Origin: JBGPTF01 sp041490445
Lineage (GTDB): Bacteria > Acidobacteriota > Terriglobia > Acidiferrales > UBA7541
Direction of reading: 5' to 3'
Length of the DNA stretch: 64,000 bases
NCBI GenBank assembly: GCA_041490445.1
Contig: JBGPTF010000005.1
Span: 1-64,000 of the forward strand
Within the stretch, counting starts at the first letter, position 1; each line of letters starts with the position of its first letter. The position numbers and the translations under genes are program-made. Positions 35,351-42,699 of this stretch are shown in pieces. Under the pieces are notes generated by a model. That model worked only from the letters and a program-made list of their open reading frames with translations, searched no databases and had not been told where the DNA came from.

Positions 35351-35678
35351 GCTCCACCAAAGCGACGCGCTCCATCGCGCGGATGAATTCGCGCCAGTTG
35401 CGCCGCTGCGCGGCAAGCACCTTGCGGCCGACAGCCGTCAGGCGGTAGTAACGCCGGCGGCGTTGTCCCGCTTTTTCAATCCATCGGCCTTCGATCCAGC
35501 GGCGGCGCTCGATGCGATGGAGCATCGGATAAAGCGAAGCGACGTGAAATTCGAGCTCGCCGTGGGAGCGTTGCTCGATGAGCTTGGCGATTTCATAGCC
35601 ATGGCGGGGGCGGTCTTCGATCAAGGCAAGGATCAGGATTTCGGCACTGCCCTTCTTGAACTCGTTGTGGGCGGTCAA
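35343..35678 (-). CDS. PadR-family transcriptional regulator (module 2), probable TTG start
   Basis: 111 residues with PadR features: ILILALIEDRPRHGYEIAKLIEQ (HTH), ASLYPMLHRIERRRWIEG and the wing RRRRYYRLTAVGRKVLAAQ. The ATG at 35690 has no ribosome-binding site and lies inside a palindrome. TTG 35676-35678, four codons later, is preceded five bases upstream by GGAGG, exactly as in module 1, so I prefer it. It should repress itself and the ADOP permease whose start codon overlaps its stop. Confidence 0.88.
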   Translation of the reverse strand: MTAHNEFKKGSAEILILALIEDRPRHGYEIAKLIEQRSHGELEFHVASLYPMLHRIERRRWIEGRWIEKAGQRRRRYYRLTAVGRKVLAAQRRNWREFIRAMERVALVEHA

Positions 35679-35687
35679 TGGCGCCTC

Positions 35688-35727
35688 CATATATGGCTAC
35701 GCTATATATAGACGCTCCCGGAGTCAA
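35688..35727 (-). promoter_or_regulatory. Promoter and probable PadR operators of module 2
   Basis: On the minus strand -35 TTGACT (35722-35727) and -10 TAGCGT (35699-35704) are separated by 17 bp. Two perfect palindromes overlap it: CTATATATAG (35702-35711) in the spacer/-10 and CATATATG (35688-35695) at the predicted start of transcription. Promoter geometry matches module 1, although the palindrome sequences differ. Confidence 0.6.
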
Positions 35728-35843
35728 CTGGTTTGTTCTGGATAGGAGCGGGAACCGCAGCGGGGAGCGACCCTGCCCGCAGGCTACACGATCGGCGACT
35801 GATGGTGTAACCTGTCCCCTTTCTGCACGGATGGTTTGTTCTT

Positions 35844-35964
35844 GCCATCCCGAGGGGCGCCTGAGTTGGCCCAAACCATCTCAGCCAAATGGCGTGGCTG
35901 GCGCCAGTTGTTACGTTGAGATTCTTCGGGCTGTTCCGCCAAGCGGAACGACCCTCAGAATGAC
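35844..35964. repeat. Palindromic intergenic repeat, copy 2 (121 bp)
   Basis: The left end GCCATCCCGAGGGGCG and the right end CGACCCTCAGAATGAC are inverted copies of each other at about 12 of 16 positions. Inner sequences (TGGCTGGCGCCAG, TTCCGCCAAGCGGAA) also form perfect hairpins. It lies in the region upstream of pheS and has no open frame. The GAATGAC-type terminus is shared with the elements at 9149-9195 and 57018-57095, suggesting a dispersed family. Confidence 0.6.
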
Positions 35965-36094
35965 ACCCGCTCGTCGGTTGGGGCGATGGGGAATGTGCAA
36001 TGTTGGTCGGGTTTCCAGGCCTGCTGTCAGTGAAGCCGAAGCTGAACCTTAGTCTCGGCGGCAACAGGGTTTGCTGCCGCGGTGTGGAAGTGGA

Positions 36095-37201
36095 ATGAAC
36101 GAAAAAAATAGCAAAGTCGACCGAACGCTCGCGCAGCTTGGGGCGGCAACGCCAGGGGCTGTCGCGCGATTATTCACGGATTTGCGGGCTGAGTTTGACA
36201 AGGACGTGGCCCAAGATATCGATGCAATCGATGTGGGGATAACCCACCTGAATTGGTTGGGACGAAAATCAGGTGTCATTTCAAAATTGACCGACAACTG
36301 GCTCAAGACGGCACCTCTTGAGCTCCGGCCCGTTGTCGGACAGAACCTAAATGCCCTCCGCGCCCACATTGAAGGAGAGGTCGAGCGGATCAAGGCAGCA
36401 AAAGAAGCTGCGGAAGAGCAGGCAGCGCTCGCGCGGGCGGGGCTCGATCTTTCCTTGCCCGGCGTCGAGCGCGTGATCGGAACGCGCCACCTGGTCCGCC
36501 AGACCTTTGAAGAACTGGAGCGCATCTTCCTTTCCATCGGGTTCAGCATCGTCGAAGGCCCGGAAATCGAGACGCCGTATTACAACTTCGAGGCGCTGAA
36601 CATCCCCGAGCACCACCCGGCGCGCGACAACATGGACACGTTCTACATTGACGCGCCGGGAAGCCCGCGCGGATTCCTGCTGCGGACGCACACCTCGCCG
36701 ATGCAGATCCGGACCATGGAGAAACAGAAGCCGCCGGTGCGCATCGTGGTGCCGGGCAAGGTCTATCGCCGCGACAATCCCGACGCAACACACGGTTACA
36801 TGTTCCACCAGCTCGAAGGGCTGGCCGTGGATACCGACATCACCTTCTGCGATTTCAAGGGCACGGTGGATTATTTCATCCGGTCCTTCTTCGGTCCCAA
36901 GGTGAAGACGCGGCTCCGCCCGAGCTATTTTCCGTTCACGGAGCCTTCGGCTGAGGTGGATGCGACCTGCCACGTGTGCGGGGGCAGCGGCTGCCGCGTG
37001 TGCAAGAACTCAGGCTGGATCGAGATGTTCGGCGCGGGGATGGTGAACCCCGCCGTATACGGCTTCGTGGATTACGATCCCAAGCGGCTTTCCGGCTTCG
37101 CGTTCGGCATCGGCGTGGACCGTTTCGCGATGCTGAAGTACGGCTCGGACATACAGACATTTTTCCAGAACGACGTGCGCTTCCTGCGCCAGTTCCCGTA
37201 A
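36095..37201 (+). CDS. pheS: Phenylalanyl-tRNA synthetase alpha subunit
   Basis: 368 residues. An N-terminal coiled coil (about 1-100, with LNWLGRKSGVISKL) is followed by the class II core: RTHTSPMQIRTM, FHQLEGLAVD, SYFPFTEPSAEVD, and motif 3 GFAFGIGVDRFAMLKYG. A CHVCGGSGCRVCKNSGW insert gives a Cys-rich finger seen in part of the bacterial family. It charges tRNA-Phe as an alpha2beta2 enzyme with PheT, encoded six bases downstream. ATG 36095 with GGAAGTGGA is preferred to the in-frame TTG at 36071. Confidence 0.96.
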   Translation: MNEKNSKVDRTLAQLGAATPGAVARLFTDLRAEFDKDVAQDIDAIDVGITHLNWLGRKSGVISKLTDNWLKTAPLELRPVVGQNLNALRAHIEGEVERIKAAKEAAEEQAALARAGLDLSLPGVERVIGTRHLVRQTFEELERIFLSIGFSIVEGPEIETPYYNFEALNIPEHHPARDNMDTFYIDAPGSPRGFLLRTHTSPMQIRTMEKQKPPVRIVVPGKVYRRDNPDATHGYMFHQLEGLAVDTDITFCDFKGTVDYFIRSFFGPKVKTRLRPSYFPFTEPSAEVDATCHVCGGSGCRVCKNSGWIEMFGAGMVNPAVYGFVDYDPKRLSGFAFGIGVDRFAMLKYGSDIQTFFQNDVRFLRQFP

Positions 37202-37207
37202 CGAGCG

Positions 37208-39289
37208 ATGAAGGTTCTCTACAACTGGCTGAAAGAATTCGTGCCGGTGACGGCGACGCCGGCCGAGGTGCGCCTGCGGCTCTCGCTATCCGGCACGGCC
37301 GTGGACGCAATCGAGGAATCGCCCGCGGGGCCCGTGCTCGACGCCGAAATCACGATCAACCGCCCGGATTGCCTGGGGCACTTCGGCATCGCGCGCGAAG
37401 TGGCCGCGCTCTATGGCCTCCCGCTGAAAACCATCAAGCCGAAATTGAAAGAATCCAATGAAAAGGTGGACACCGCCATACGCGTTGAAATCGAAGCGCC
37501 GGATTTGTGCGCCCGGTTCACCGCGCGGGTGATTCGCAGCGTGAAGGTCGGGCCTTCGCCGGACTGGCTGCGCGAGCGGCTTGTCGCACTCGGGCAGAAC
37601 TCGATCAACAACGTGGTGGACGCGACGAACTGCGTGATGTTTGAGCTGGGCCATCCGCTGCACGCGTTCGATTACGACACGCTGCAGGAAAAGCGCATCG
37701 TGGTGCGCCGGCCGCGGCCCGGGGAGAAACTGCGGACACTCGACGGCATGGAGCGCGCGCTGACGAAAGACATGTGCCTGATCGCCGACGGTAAGCGAGC
37801 GGTCAGCATCGCCGGGATCATGGGCGGCGCCGAGACGGAAATCGGTTTTTCGAGCAAAAACGTGCTGGTGGAATGCGCCTGGTTCGATCCGATCGCGATT
37901 CGCCGCGCGTCCAAAGCGCTCGGGCTGCGGAGCGAAGCCTCGACGCGCTTCGAACGTGGCGCCGAAACGGAAATGGCCGAGCTGGCTTCGCGCCGCTGCG
38001 CGGAACTAATTCAGCAGCTCGCCGGCGGCGAAATTCTTGCGGGCGTGGCGGATGTGTATCCCGGCCGCGAGCTCGAGCAGAAAATCGAATTCTCGCGGCA
38101 GGAATTGCTTCGCGTGATGGGCGCGGACGTGCCGGACAAAGAAATCGAAGCGATTCTCGGCGCGCTGGGCTTCCATCCCACGCGCGTGGACGCGAATCGC
38201 GGCGCCGCGGGCTCGCTGGTGGCGCGCTGGGAATGCCGCCGGCCGTCGTGGCGGCGCGACGTGACTCGCGAGATCGATCTGGTGGAAGAAGTCGCGCGGC
38301 TCCACGGCTTCGATAAATTCCCTGCGCGGCTACCACCCGCGAAGCAGCCGGCCGCGCGGCTGCCACACGCCGAAGCCGAAGACCGCCTTCGCGAGCGACT
38401 GGTGGCGCTGGGTTACCAGGAAATTCTGGCGATCCCACTGGTGGACTCCGAGCAGGATGCTCTGTTCCGGGCGGAGGGAATCTCCCCGGCGAAGATCGTC
38501 AACCCGCTTTCCGAGGACGCTTCGGTGATGCGCAGCTCCGGCATGATCGGCATGGTTCAGGCGCTCGAATGGAATTTGAATCACGGGGAGCGCAATCTGC
38601 GCCTGTTCGAAATCGGCAAGCGGTATGAGATTCGCGGCGGCAAACCGGCGGAGACGCGCGTGCTCACGATGGGCGGCACGGGACTCGCGCGCGAGAAGAG
38701 CGTGCACGAAATGGCGCGCGAATTCGGATTTGCCGATCTGCAGGGCGACCTCGACCGGGTAGGGGAAATTGCAGGCGGGCTGCGCTGGCAACTTGGCGGG
38801 CCGGGATGGCTCCAGGCGGGCCGCGCGGCCACGGTTTCGCTCACCGGCAAGGACGCCATCGGCGCCGCGGGCCAGCTTGCGCGCCGTGTGGCCGAGGCAT
38901 TCAAACTGCGCCAGGATGCGTACGTCGCCGAGTTGTTGCTCGAGCCACTCTGTGACGGCTACTACGCCTCACGCGCCGCGCGGCACTTTGTGCTGTTGCC
39001 GCGCTTCCCTGCTGTCGAGCGCGATTTCTCGCTGGTGCTCGCCGACGGCACCACATTCGCGCAAGTCGCGGAGACGATTCGCTCCGCCAGCATCGCCGAA
39101 CTCACGCGCATCGAACCCGTGGACCTGTTCCGCGGCGGAACGATTCCGCCCGGAAAGCATTCCCTGCTGGTGCGGGCGACCTTCGTGAATCCGCAGGCCA
39201 CGCTCACCGAAGCGCAGGTAAGCAGCTTCAGCGCGCGAATCGTCGCCGCGCTCGAACAGAAGCTCGGGGCCGCCCTTCGCACGTCCTAG
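37208..39289 (+). CDS. pheT: Phenylalanyl-tRNA synthetase beta subunit lacking the N-terminal OB domain
   Basis: 693 residues, about 100 shorter than the usual 790-800. It begins with the canonical MKVLYNWLKEFVPV, but the sequence runs directly from GTAVDAIEESPAGP to VLDAEITINRPDCLGHFGIAREVAALYG. The EMAP/OB tRNA-binding domain (normally about residues 40-150) is therefore missing. The B3/B4 editing region (NVVDATNCVMFELGHPLHAFD), B5, the core-like domain and a C-terminal ferredoxin-fold anticodon-binding domain (RFPAVERDFSLVLADGTTFA) are all present, and the frame is intact. This looks like a lineage feature, not damage. Followed by zapA. Confidence 0.95.
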   Translation: MKVLYNWLKEFVPVTATPAEVRLRLSLSGTAVDAIEESPAGPVLDAEITINRPDCLGHFGIAREVAALYGLPLKTIKPKLKESNEKVDTAIRVEIEAPDLCARFTARVIRSVKVGPSPDWLRERLVALGQNSINNVVDATNCVMFELGHPLHAFDYDTLQEKRIVVRRPRPGEKLRTLDGMERALTKDMCLIADGKRAVSIAGIMGGAETEIGFSSKNVLVECAWFDPIAIRRASKALGLRSEASTRFERGAETEMAELASRRCAELIQQLAGGEILAGVADVYPGRELEQKIEFSRQELLRVMGADVPDKEIEAILGALGFHPTRVDANRGAAGSLVARWECRRPSWRRDVTREIDLVEEVARLHGFDKFPARLPPAKQPAARLPHAEAEDRLRERLVALGYQEILAIPLVDSEQDALFRAEGISPAKIVNPLSEDASVMRSSGMIGMVQALEWNLNHGERNLRLFEIGKRYEIRGGKPAETRVLTMGGTGLAREKSVHEMAREFGFADLQGDLDRVGEIAGGLRWQLGGPGWLQAGRAATVSLTGKDAIGAAGQLARRVAEAFKLRQDAYVAELLLEPLCDGYYASRAARHFVLLPRFPAVERDFSLVLADGTTFAQVAETIRSASIAELTRIEPVDLFRGGTIPPGKHSLLVRATFVNPQATLTEAQVSSFSARIVAALEQKLGAALRTS

Positions 39290-39393
39290 TTCTTCCGTTC
39301 CTCACCGCGCGCTGCGCGACGCGAATCCTGCTTGTGGCCCGGGGGCGGTTCGGCGGAAAATGGCGCTAACCCGGCCGAAGGAGAGGCGCCAAC

Positions 39394-39681
39394 GTGAAAG
39401 TCGAAATCTACGATCAGGTGTACCACCTGCGCGGCGAGCAGGACGAAGCCTACATGACCGAGCTTGCGCGCTTCGTGGACGGCAAGATGCGCGCGGTTGC
39501 CGAGGCCACCCACACGGTGGATTCGCTGCGGGTGGCGGTGCTGGCGGCGGTGAATATCGCCGACGAGTTCTTCGAGTTGCGCGAGCGGCACGAGGCGATC
39601 GAAGGCCCGCTGCGCAAACGGGTGGAGCGCTGCGTCACACTCGTGGAGAAGGCGCTGGAGTCGGCGGCGCCGCGCGATTGA
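39394..39681 (+). CDS. zapA: Cell division protein ZapA, GTG start
   Basis: 95 residues with the ZapA plan: N-terminal strands VEIYDQVYHLRG, then ELARFVDGKMRAVAEAT and a long C-terminal coiled coil (SLRVAVLAAVNIADEFFELRERH onward). ZapA binds FtsZ and bundles protofilaments at the division ring. The start is GTG 39394-39396 after AAGGAGAGG. It follows pheT, the arrangement seen in other bacteria. Confidence 0.88.
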   Translation: MKVEIYDQVYHLRGEQDEAYMTELARFVDGKMRAVAEATHTVDSLRVAVLAAVNIADEFFELRERHEAIEGPLRKRVERCVTLVEKALESAAPRD

Positions 39682-39787
39682 CGCCATTGCTCCCGGGCCT
39701 GATCTCTCGCCGGAAGTATTCACTGGTACGCACCGGGTGACTAGTCCTCGCAACCCCAATTGGGGTATCCTACATCTCATCACGCTC

Positions 39788-40072
39788 ATGCGTTCCCGGG
39801 CCACATTCCGGGCTTTTGCAGCGCTCCTGGTGGTGATGGCGATGGTCCTGATGGCCACCGCCGTCAGCGTCGTCTGGCATCACCATACCAGCACCTCGAA
39901 CTCGAATTGCCTGACCTGCCAGGTGGTCCATCAAATGTTTGGGCCGCCACTGCCCGGCCTGGGCTTCTCCACACCGGCTGTTTTGCTGTGGAAGAGCACT
40001 CCGAAGGAATTCGTGTTTCGCGGCCGGCTTGTCCAGCGGCAGACCTCCACTCGCAGCCCGCCGCTCGTTTAG
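39788..40072 (+). CDS. Small membrane protein with His/Cys cluster upstream of the efflux operon
   Basis: 94 residues from ATG 39788: one hydrophobic helix (FAALLVVMAMVLMATAVSVVW) followed by HHHTSTSNSNCLTCQVVHQM, a potential metal site with three His, two Cys and another His. A polar tail follows. A longer start at GTG 39737 is possible; neither has a good ribosome-binding site. Small proteins of this kind often precede metal-efflux RND operons, so periplasmic metal sensing or delivery for the adjacent pump is inferred only from position. Confidence 0.6.
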   Translation: MRSRATFRAFAALLVVMAMVLMATAVSVVWHHHTSTSNSNCLTCQVVHQMFGPPLPGLGFSTPAVLLWKSTPKEFVFRGRLVQRQTSTRSPPLV

Positions 40073-40246
40073 CCCCGTTCTTCAGCCGTCGCACAGCATT
40101 CTCGTCGTCATCGGGCCCATCGTACCGGACCAATGAGCTTCGTCAGGATGCTCGTGAGCAAAACAATTCATGGCTGTCTGATTTCCAACCGAACGTGAGG
40201 CCGGTGACCGGGCGGCAACCGCCCCGCGGCCCTTGAGTGGAAGACA

Positions 40247-41515
40247 ATGAAACACCAAGGTTTTCGAGGTTTCGTACTTGGGGCCCTTCTGACGGTCGTG
40301 AGTTTGCCCGCGCCGGCGCAGTCGCCGGTGCGCATCACGCTCGACCAGGCCCTGCAGCTCGGGAGTGAGCATAATCACGCGCTGAAAGCCGCGCGCACGC
40401 TGATCAACCAGAGCCAGGCGCAGGAAATCACCGCGAATCTACGGCCGAATCCGGTGCTGTTGTGGGACGCGCAGTTCCTGCCGATTTTCCAGCCGAGCGC
40501 GTTTTCGAGCAGTTACATTAATGAAACCGCGCAGCACGACCTCGGCATAAGTTACCTCTTCGAGCGCGGCAAAAAGCGCCAGAACCGCCTGCAGGCGGCA
40601 CGCGATCAGACGGCCGTCCAGCGCTACCTGGTGGCGGACGCGGAGCGCAATCTGAAGCTTTCTATCTCCCAGCAGTTCATCGCCGCCCTCCTAGCGGAAT
40701 CCACTCTGGAATTCGCGGAGCGGGACTTGAAGAGTTTTTCGCAGACGGTAGAAATCAGCGAGGCGCGCTACAAGGCCGGCGACATCAGCGAAGGCGACTA
40801 CCTCAAGATCAAACTCCAACTGCTGCAATTCCAGACCGACGTTTCGGCGGCACGGCTGGCGAAGGCGCAGGCGCTGGTCAGCCTGCGCGAACTGCTGGGC
40901 TACGAGTCGGTGCCCGCCGATTACGACGTAGCCGGCGAGCTGGCTTACCAGCCGCTCGAAAAGAACGTGGAGGATCTGCAGGCGATGGCGCTGCGTGAGC
41001 GCCCGGATCTCCGCGCGGCGCAGCAGGGCGTCGCCGCGGCAAAAAGCCAGCTTTCGCTCGCGCAGGCGAACGGGAAGCGCGACGTGACTGGTTCGTTTGT
41101 CTACGACCATCTCAACGGCCTGAATACAGCCTCACTCTTTTTCAATGTTCAGCTCCCCATTTTCGACCGCAACCAGGGAGAAATCGCGCGTACCCGGTAC
41201 GGGATCACACAGGCGCAGGAGTCGGAGACGGCGGCCTCCGAAATCGTGCTGGGCGACGTGAAGAGCACCTATGAAGGCGTCCGGGCGAACGACCAGGTGG
41301 TGCAGCTCTACCGGACGGGCTATCTCGACCAGTCAAAGCAATCGCGCGACATCAGCGAGTACGCCTACCGCCGCGGTGCGGCGAGCCTGCTGGATTATCT
41401 AGACGCCGAGCGCAGCTACCGCTCGACGCAGCTTGCCTACCGCCAATCGCTCGCGAGTTACATGCTCGCGCTGGAGCAGTTGCGCGAAGCGGTGGGCACA
41501 AGGAATCTGCCATGA
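40247..41515 (+). CDS. TolC-family outer-membrane efflux protein
   Basis: 422 residues: signal peptide (MKHQGFRGFVLGALLTVVSL, cut at APAQS) and two OEP repeats forming the alpha-barrel (about 30-220 and 230-420). Typical elements are LDQALQLGSEHNHALKAART and the second-repeat ERPDLRAAQQGVAAAKSQL. It is the outer-membrane channel of the tripartite heavy-metal pump encoded downstream; the stop overlaps the next start by four bases (ATGA). Confidence 0.92.
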   Translation: MKHQGFRGFVLGALLTVVSLPAPAQSPVRITLDQALQLGSEHNHALKAARTLINQSQAQEITANLRPNPVLLWDAQFLPIFQPSAFSSSYINETAQHDLGISYLFERGKKRQNRLQAARDQTAVQRYLVADAERNLKLSISQQFIAALLAESTLEFAERDLKSFSQTVEISEARYKAGDISEGDYLKIKLQLLQFQTDVSAARLAKAQALVSLRELLGYESVPADYDVAGELAYQPLEKNVEDLQAMALRERPDLRAAQQGVAAAKSQLSLAQANGKRDVTGSFVYDHLNGLNTASLFFNVQLPIFDRNQGEIARTRYGITQAQESETAASEIVLGDVKSTYEGVRANDQVVQLYRTGYLDQSKQSRDISEYAYRRGAASLLDYLDAERSYRSTQLAYRQSLASYMLALEQLREAVGTRNLP

Positions 41516-42672
41516 ACACTACTCGCACCTTGCCCGCTCTCGCATTGGCCGCCGCGGCGCTGGCGCTTGCCGGCTGCGGCTCCGGCGCGTCGGACTCCGC
41601 CGAAAAGATGACATCGTACTCGACGCGGCAGGCTGTGAAGGCTGAGCTCTTCACGGTACCGGCCGAGCAGATGTCGCACGTGAAGGTGGCCGCCGTCGAG
41701 ACCACGCCGCTGGGGCGCACGCTGCGCCTGACGGGCCAAGTGGCGTACAACGGCTTCCGCACGACGCCGGTAATCAGCGCCGTGGGCGGGCCCGTGAGCC
41801 GGGTTCTTGTGGCGCCGGGCGAGCACGTGCAGAAGGGCCAATCGCTACTCGAAGTCAGCAGCCCGGATTACTCGCAGCTTCGCGCCAGCTACCTGAAGGC
41901 TCGCGAGGCGTATCACGTAACGGACAAGAACTACGCCCGCGCGCAGGATCTCTACGCACACAGCGCGATCGCCGAACGCGACCTGCTGCAGGCGGAATCG
42001 GACCGCAACCAGGCCAAGGCCGATCTCGATGCGAGCGAGCAGGTTTTGCGCATCCTCGGCGTTCCGCGGCCCGATGCTCTCGAAAAAGCTCCGCCATCGC
42101 CCGAATTGCCCCTGCTCGCGCCGTTCGCGGGAGAAGTTGTCGAGCGGCTGTGCTCGCCCGGGCAGTTGCTGCAAGCCGGCGGGACACAGTGCTTCACCAT
42201 CTCCGATATGTCGAGTGTTTGGGTGCTTGTGAATATTTACCAGAACCAACTCGCCTACGTGCACCCGGGTGACACGGTCGAAGTGCAGACGGATGCATAC
42301 CCGACCGTTTTCCATGGCCGCATTTCCTACGTCGCGCCCGCACTCGATCCGAATACACGGACGCTGCAAGCGCGCATCGTGACCGAGAACCCCGGTGAAA
42401 AGCTGAAGAAAGACATGTGGGTGACCGCACTGGTCCAGGCCGGCAAGATTGAGAACACCTTGACGGTGCCCGACTCCGCCGTGCTCCGCGACACGGAGAA
42501 CCTGCCTTTTGTTTATGTCCTGGTGGGCGAGAACCAGTTCGGGCGCCGCTCCGTGACGATCGGGGGAACTCAAGGCGGCCGCATCGAAATCCTGAGCGGA
42601 CTGAAGGCCGGCGAACGTGTGGCAGGAGACGGCAGCTTGTTCCTGCAATTCAAGAATTCATTGCAACAGTAA
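41512..42672 (+). CDS. RND efflux periplasmic adaptor (membrane fusion lipoprotein)
   Basis: 386 residues. A lipoprotein signal peptide with lipobox LALAGC is followed by a barrel-sandwich hybrid (GGPVSRVLVAPGEHVQKGQSLLEV), an alpha-hairpin (YLKAREAYHVTDKNYARAQDLY) and the beta-barrel and membrane-proximal domains (VWVLVNIYQNQLAYVHPGD, AGERVAGDGSLFL). It links the inner-membrane RND pump to the TolC-type channel. Overlapping ATGA start with the preceding gene and close spacing to the next show an operon. Confidence 0.92.
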   Translation: MNTTRTLPALALAAAALALAGCGSGASDSAEKMTSYSTRQAVKAELFTVPAEQMSHVKVAAVETTPLGRTLRLTGQVAYNGFRTTPVISAVGGPVSRVLVAPGEHVQKGQSLLEVSSPDYSQLRASYLKAREAYHVTDKNYARAQDLYAHSAIAERDLLQAESDRNQAKADLDASEQVLRILGVPRPDALEKAPPSPELPLLAPFAGEVVERLCSPGQLLQAGGTQCFTISDMSSVWVLVNIYQNQLAYVHPGDTVEVQTDAYPTVFHGRISYVAPALDPNTRTLQARIVTENPGEKLKKDMWVTALVQAGKIENTLTVPDSAVLRDTENLPFVYVLVGENQFGRRSVTIGGTQGGRIEILSGLKAGERVAGDGSLFLQFKNSLQQ

Positions 42673-42699
42673 AAAGAGGGCTCGGGTGGCCATTCTCCG

